This document shows positions 51,569 to 53,303 of a stretch of DNA of 53,303 nt, piece by piece. The position numbers were made by a program, and so were the translations under genes. Location: contig WHTZ01000043.1 of the NCBI GenBank assembly GCA_009377495.1, forward strand, positions 1 through 53,303, written 5' to 3'. The notes beneath the pieces were generated by a model. That model did not search any database. It had not been told where the DNA came from and saw nothing but the letters and a program-made list of their open reading frames with translations. Source of the DNA: Luteitalea sp. (GTDB lineage: Bacteria; Acidobacteriota; Vicinamibacteria; Vicinamibacterales; Vicinamibacteraceae). How positions within the stretch are numbered: position 1 is the stretch's first letter; each line of letters begins with the position of its first letter.

Positions 51569-53303
51569 ATGGATCGACGCGACACGTTGAAAACGCTCCT
51601 ATTGGGAGCCGTGGCTCCCGTCGCCTTCGCGAAGGAGCGGACTGGTCATGTCACCCTCGCGCAGCACGGTGCCACGCCCAAGACCATGACGAGCCCGTGG
51701 CATCGCTTGCCGGACATGACATGGACCGGCGACGCCTACTGGGCCAATCGGATCCAGGACTGGCGCGTGCACGACGGCGCATTGGAGTGTCTAGTTCGTG
51801 CGGAGAACCGCACCGTGTCCTGTCTAACCCACCAACTTGGCGAGCGACGCCTCCGCTTCGCCACCGACGTCGTGCTCACGGTCCCTGCGGGTGTTCCGGC
51901 GTCCGATCGGAATCGACTGGGCTTCCGCGTGGGCGCCAAAGGACCTTGGCCCGATTATCGCTCCGCAGCCGTCCACGGCCAGGGGCTGGAGGCGGGTGTG
52001 ACCACGTCCGGCCGCCTGTTCATCGGCGACAGGTCCGGCTCTCATCCGCCCCTCGAGCTGTCGCTCCTGAACGGCGGTGTCGTGCTCTCGCTCGATGTGT
52101 CGCCCCTCGACGGTGCGGAGGGCTATTCGATGGTTCTCGAGGCGCGCGATGCCGCTTCCGAACGCGTGCTGGCTTCGATGCAGGAACGTGTGGTCGACGA
52201 TCGTCGCGTGGAGGGGAACGTTGCGCTGCTGAGCCACTATGAGCCGGCCTCCACGGAGGAGACCAATCAGGTCACAGCGCGGTTCTCGCGCTGGACACTC
52301 GAAGGCGAGAAGCTGGCGGCCGGCCAGGACACGACGTTTGGCCCGATCTACTTCGCGCAATACACGCTGGAACAGAAGCGCCTCAAGCTGACTGCTCAGC
52401 TCGCACCGCTCGATCTGCCGGAGTCGCATCGAGCTCATCTCGAGGTCGAACGGGACGGGCAATGGAATCAGGTGGCCACGGCAGCCATTGCGCAGCCGTC
52501 CAGAACGGTGCAGTTCCGATTGGACGACTGGGACGGGACACGCGCTTGGCCGTACCGCGTGCGGCTCGAGTTGCCACTCCGCGACGGTTCGACGCAAACC
52601 TACACGTACCAAGGCACGATTGCCGCAGAGCCAACGAGCGAGGCACGGTTGAGAGCGCTCGTCTTCAGTTGTAACCACGATGGAGCCTTTCCCGATCAGG
52701 ACATCGTCGATCATGCATCGCAACACGACGTGGACCTCGTCATGTTCCTCGGCGATCAGTTCTATGAATCGAACGGTGGCTTCGACATTCAGATGGCACC
52801 GTTACCTAGCGCGTGCCTCGACTACTTGCGCAAGTGGTACCAGTTCGGGTGGTCGTACCGCGAGGTCTTCCGCCACCGGCCCATGATCTGCTTGCCCGAC
52901 GACCACGACGTCTTTCACGGCAACGTGTGGGGCGAGAGCGGCAAGGCCACGATCGCCGAGGGTGATGCCTCGACTCGTCAGGACACCGGCGGTTACAAGA
53001 TGCCGGCCGAGTGGGTGAACTTGGTGATGACTACGCAGACGAGCCACATGCCCGACGCCTATGACCCGACATCGATCGATCAGGGGATCCACGTCTTCTA
53101 CACAGATTGGACGTATGCCGGGCTCAGCTTCGCGATTGTCGAGGATCGGAAGTTCAAGTCGGCGCCGAAGAACGTCTTGCCGAAGTGGGCGAAGGTGTTT
53201 AACGGCTATGCCGAGAATCAGGCGTTCGACGTCGCTGCCGAGGCCTATCCCGAAGCCCAGTTGCTCGGTCAGCGGCAGCTCGACTTCCTGGCAGACTGGG
53301 TGC
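51569..53303 (+). CDS. PhoD-like phosphatase / phosphodiesterase, Tat-type signal (3' end outside window)
   Basis: The frame from ATG 51569 (GGAGGT eight bases upstream) is open to the window edge, 578 codons without a stop. Residues 1-22 resemble a twin-arginine signal (MDRRDTLKTLLLGAVAPVAF). Residues about 45-350 are beta-rich with repeated Ig-like or jelly-roll character (DWRVHDGALECLVRAENRTV, YSMVLEARDAASERVLASMQ). The PhoD-type metallophosphoesterase core begins at about 365: VFSCNHDG (C368), MFLGDQFYESNGGF (G395-D396-Q397) and ICLPDDHDVFHGN (D444-D445-H446-D447) are the metal-site blocks of PhoD. The large N-terminal extension sets it apart from classical PhoD (about 550 residues in all). 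It is probably an exported phosphatase or phosphodiesterase; substrate unknown. Confidence 0.85.
   Translation, partial: MDRRDTLKTLLLGAVAPVAFAKERTGHVTLAQHGATPKTMTSPWHRLPDMTWTGDAYWANRIQDWRVHDGALECLVRAENRTVSCLTHQLGERRLRFATDVVLTVPAGVPASDRNRLGFRVGAKGPWPDYRSAAVHGQGLEAGVTTSGRLFIGDRSGSHPPLELSLLNGGVVLSLDVSPLDGAEGYSMVLEARDAASERVLASMQERVVDDRRVEGNVALLSHYEPASTEETNQVTARFSRWTLEGEKLAAGQDTTFGPIYFAQYTLEQKRLKLTAQLAPLDLPESHRAHLEVERDGQWNQVATAAIAQPSRTVQFRLDDWDGTRAWPYRVRLELPLRDGSTQTYTYQGTIAAEPTSEARLRALVFSCNHDGAFPDQDIVDHASQHDVDLVMFLGDQFYESNGGFDIQMAPLPSACLDYLRKWYQFGWSYREVFRHRPMICLPDDHDVFHGNVWGESGKATIAEGDASTRQDTGGYKMPAEWVNLVMTTQTSHMPDAYDPTSIDQGIHVFYTDWTYAGLSFAIVEDRKFKSAPKNVLPKWAKVFNGYAENQAFDVAAEAYPEAQLLGQRQLDFLADWV

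Overview
The window looks like chromosomal DNA from a high-GC, heterotrophic soil-type bacterium of the Acidobacteriota, most likely Vicinamibacteria or a close relative. I infer this from the gene content: four (partly broken) Oar-like TonB-dependent receptors with an N-terminal carboxypeptidase-regulatory domain, two long acidobacterial-type orphan MacB/FtsX permeases (ADOP; one next to a PadR regulator), four S1 sulfatases, a cytochrome-c/beta-propeller 'PVC-type' protein, and many sugar enzymes. No rRNA, tRNA, CRISPR array, intact IS or phage gene was seen.

Layout. 1-9926: the end of a zinc-type alcohol dehydrogenase, a decayed PQQ-dehydrogenase scrap (691-787), a large secreted c-type haem protein, a convergent sulfatase, then a LacI regulator followed by a Gfo/Idh/MocA oxidoreductase of clearly lower GC, a DUF6807 (PmoA-like) protein and a PhyH dioxygenase. 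9923-17467: a TonB receptor plus heparan-N-sulfatase-like gene (minus), divergent from a GH31 alpha-glycosidase. 17468-23112: a lipoprotein sulfatase divergent from a FadR-type GntR regulator, then a GH39-like glycosidase, the C-terminal stump of an MFS transporter and an L-rhamnonate-dehydratase-like enolase-superfamily enzyme. 23118-32000: a divergent locus built around a 45-bp palindromic operator: RhaT-like permease and a NanE-NanK fusion on one side; HutC-type GntR regulator, TonB receptor and an unassigned large secreted (alpha/alpha)-barrel-like protein on the other. 32100-39387: a receptor remnant, two ADOP permeases (the second internally deleted and frameshifted), PadR, and an esterase. 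39486-46736: a small aspartic protease, an AraD1-type FAH protein, a sulfatase with an unusual active-site motif, a GMC oxidoreductase, and a 5'-truncated receptor. 46745-53303: an intact receptor, a 5'-truncated amidohydrolase, and the first 578 codons of a PhoD-like phosphatase that runs off the window.

How it works together. Sulfatases, GH31, GH39, esterase, TonB receptors, sugar permease, NanEK, rhamnonate dehydratase, AraD1, Gfo/Idh and GMC enzymes together suggest several small polysaccharide- or glycan-utilisation loci for sulfated, acidic or aminosugar-containing polymers, each with its own local regulator (LacI, FadR-type GntR, HutC-type GntR). A 15-base motif shared (14/15) between the FadR-type gntR promoter and the GH31 promoter, and a perfect 16-bp inverted repeat carrying HutC-type half sites at both start regions of the NanEK locus, are the best regulatory signals.

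Genome dynamics. A family of GC-rich palindromes (GTAGGG + stem + TTTA loop) recurs at gene ends and at truncation points, two unrelated heptamer arrays occur (one inside a coding sequence just after a signal peptide), and at least six genes are decayed or truncated. The region therefore looks like an accessory, actively shuffled carbohydrate island. All function calls are from reading the sequence; no database search was run.
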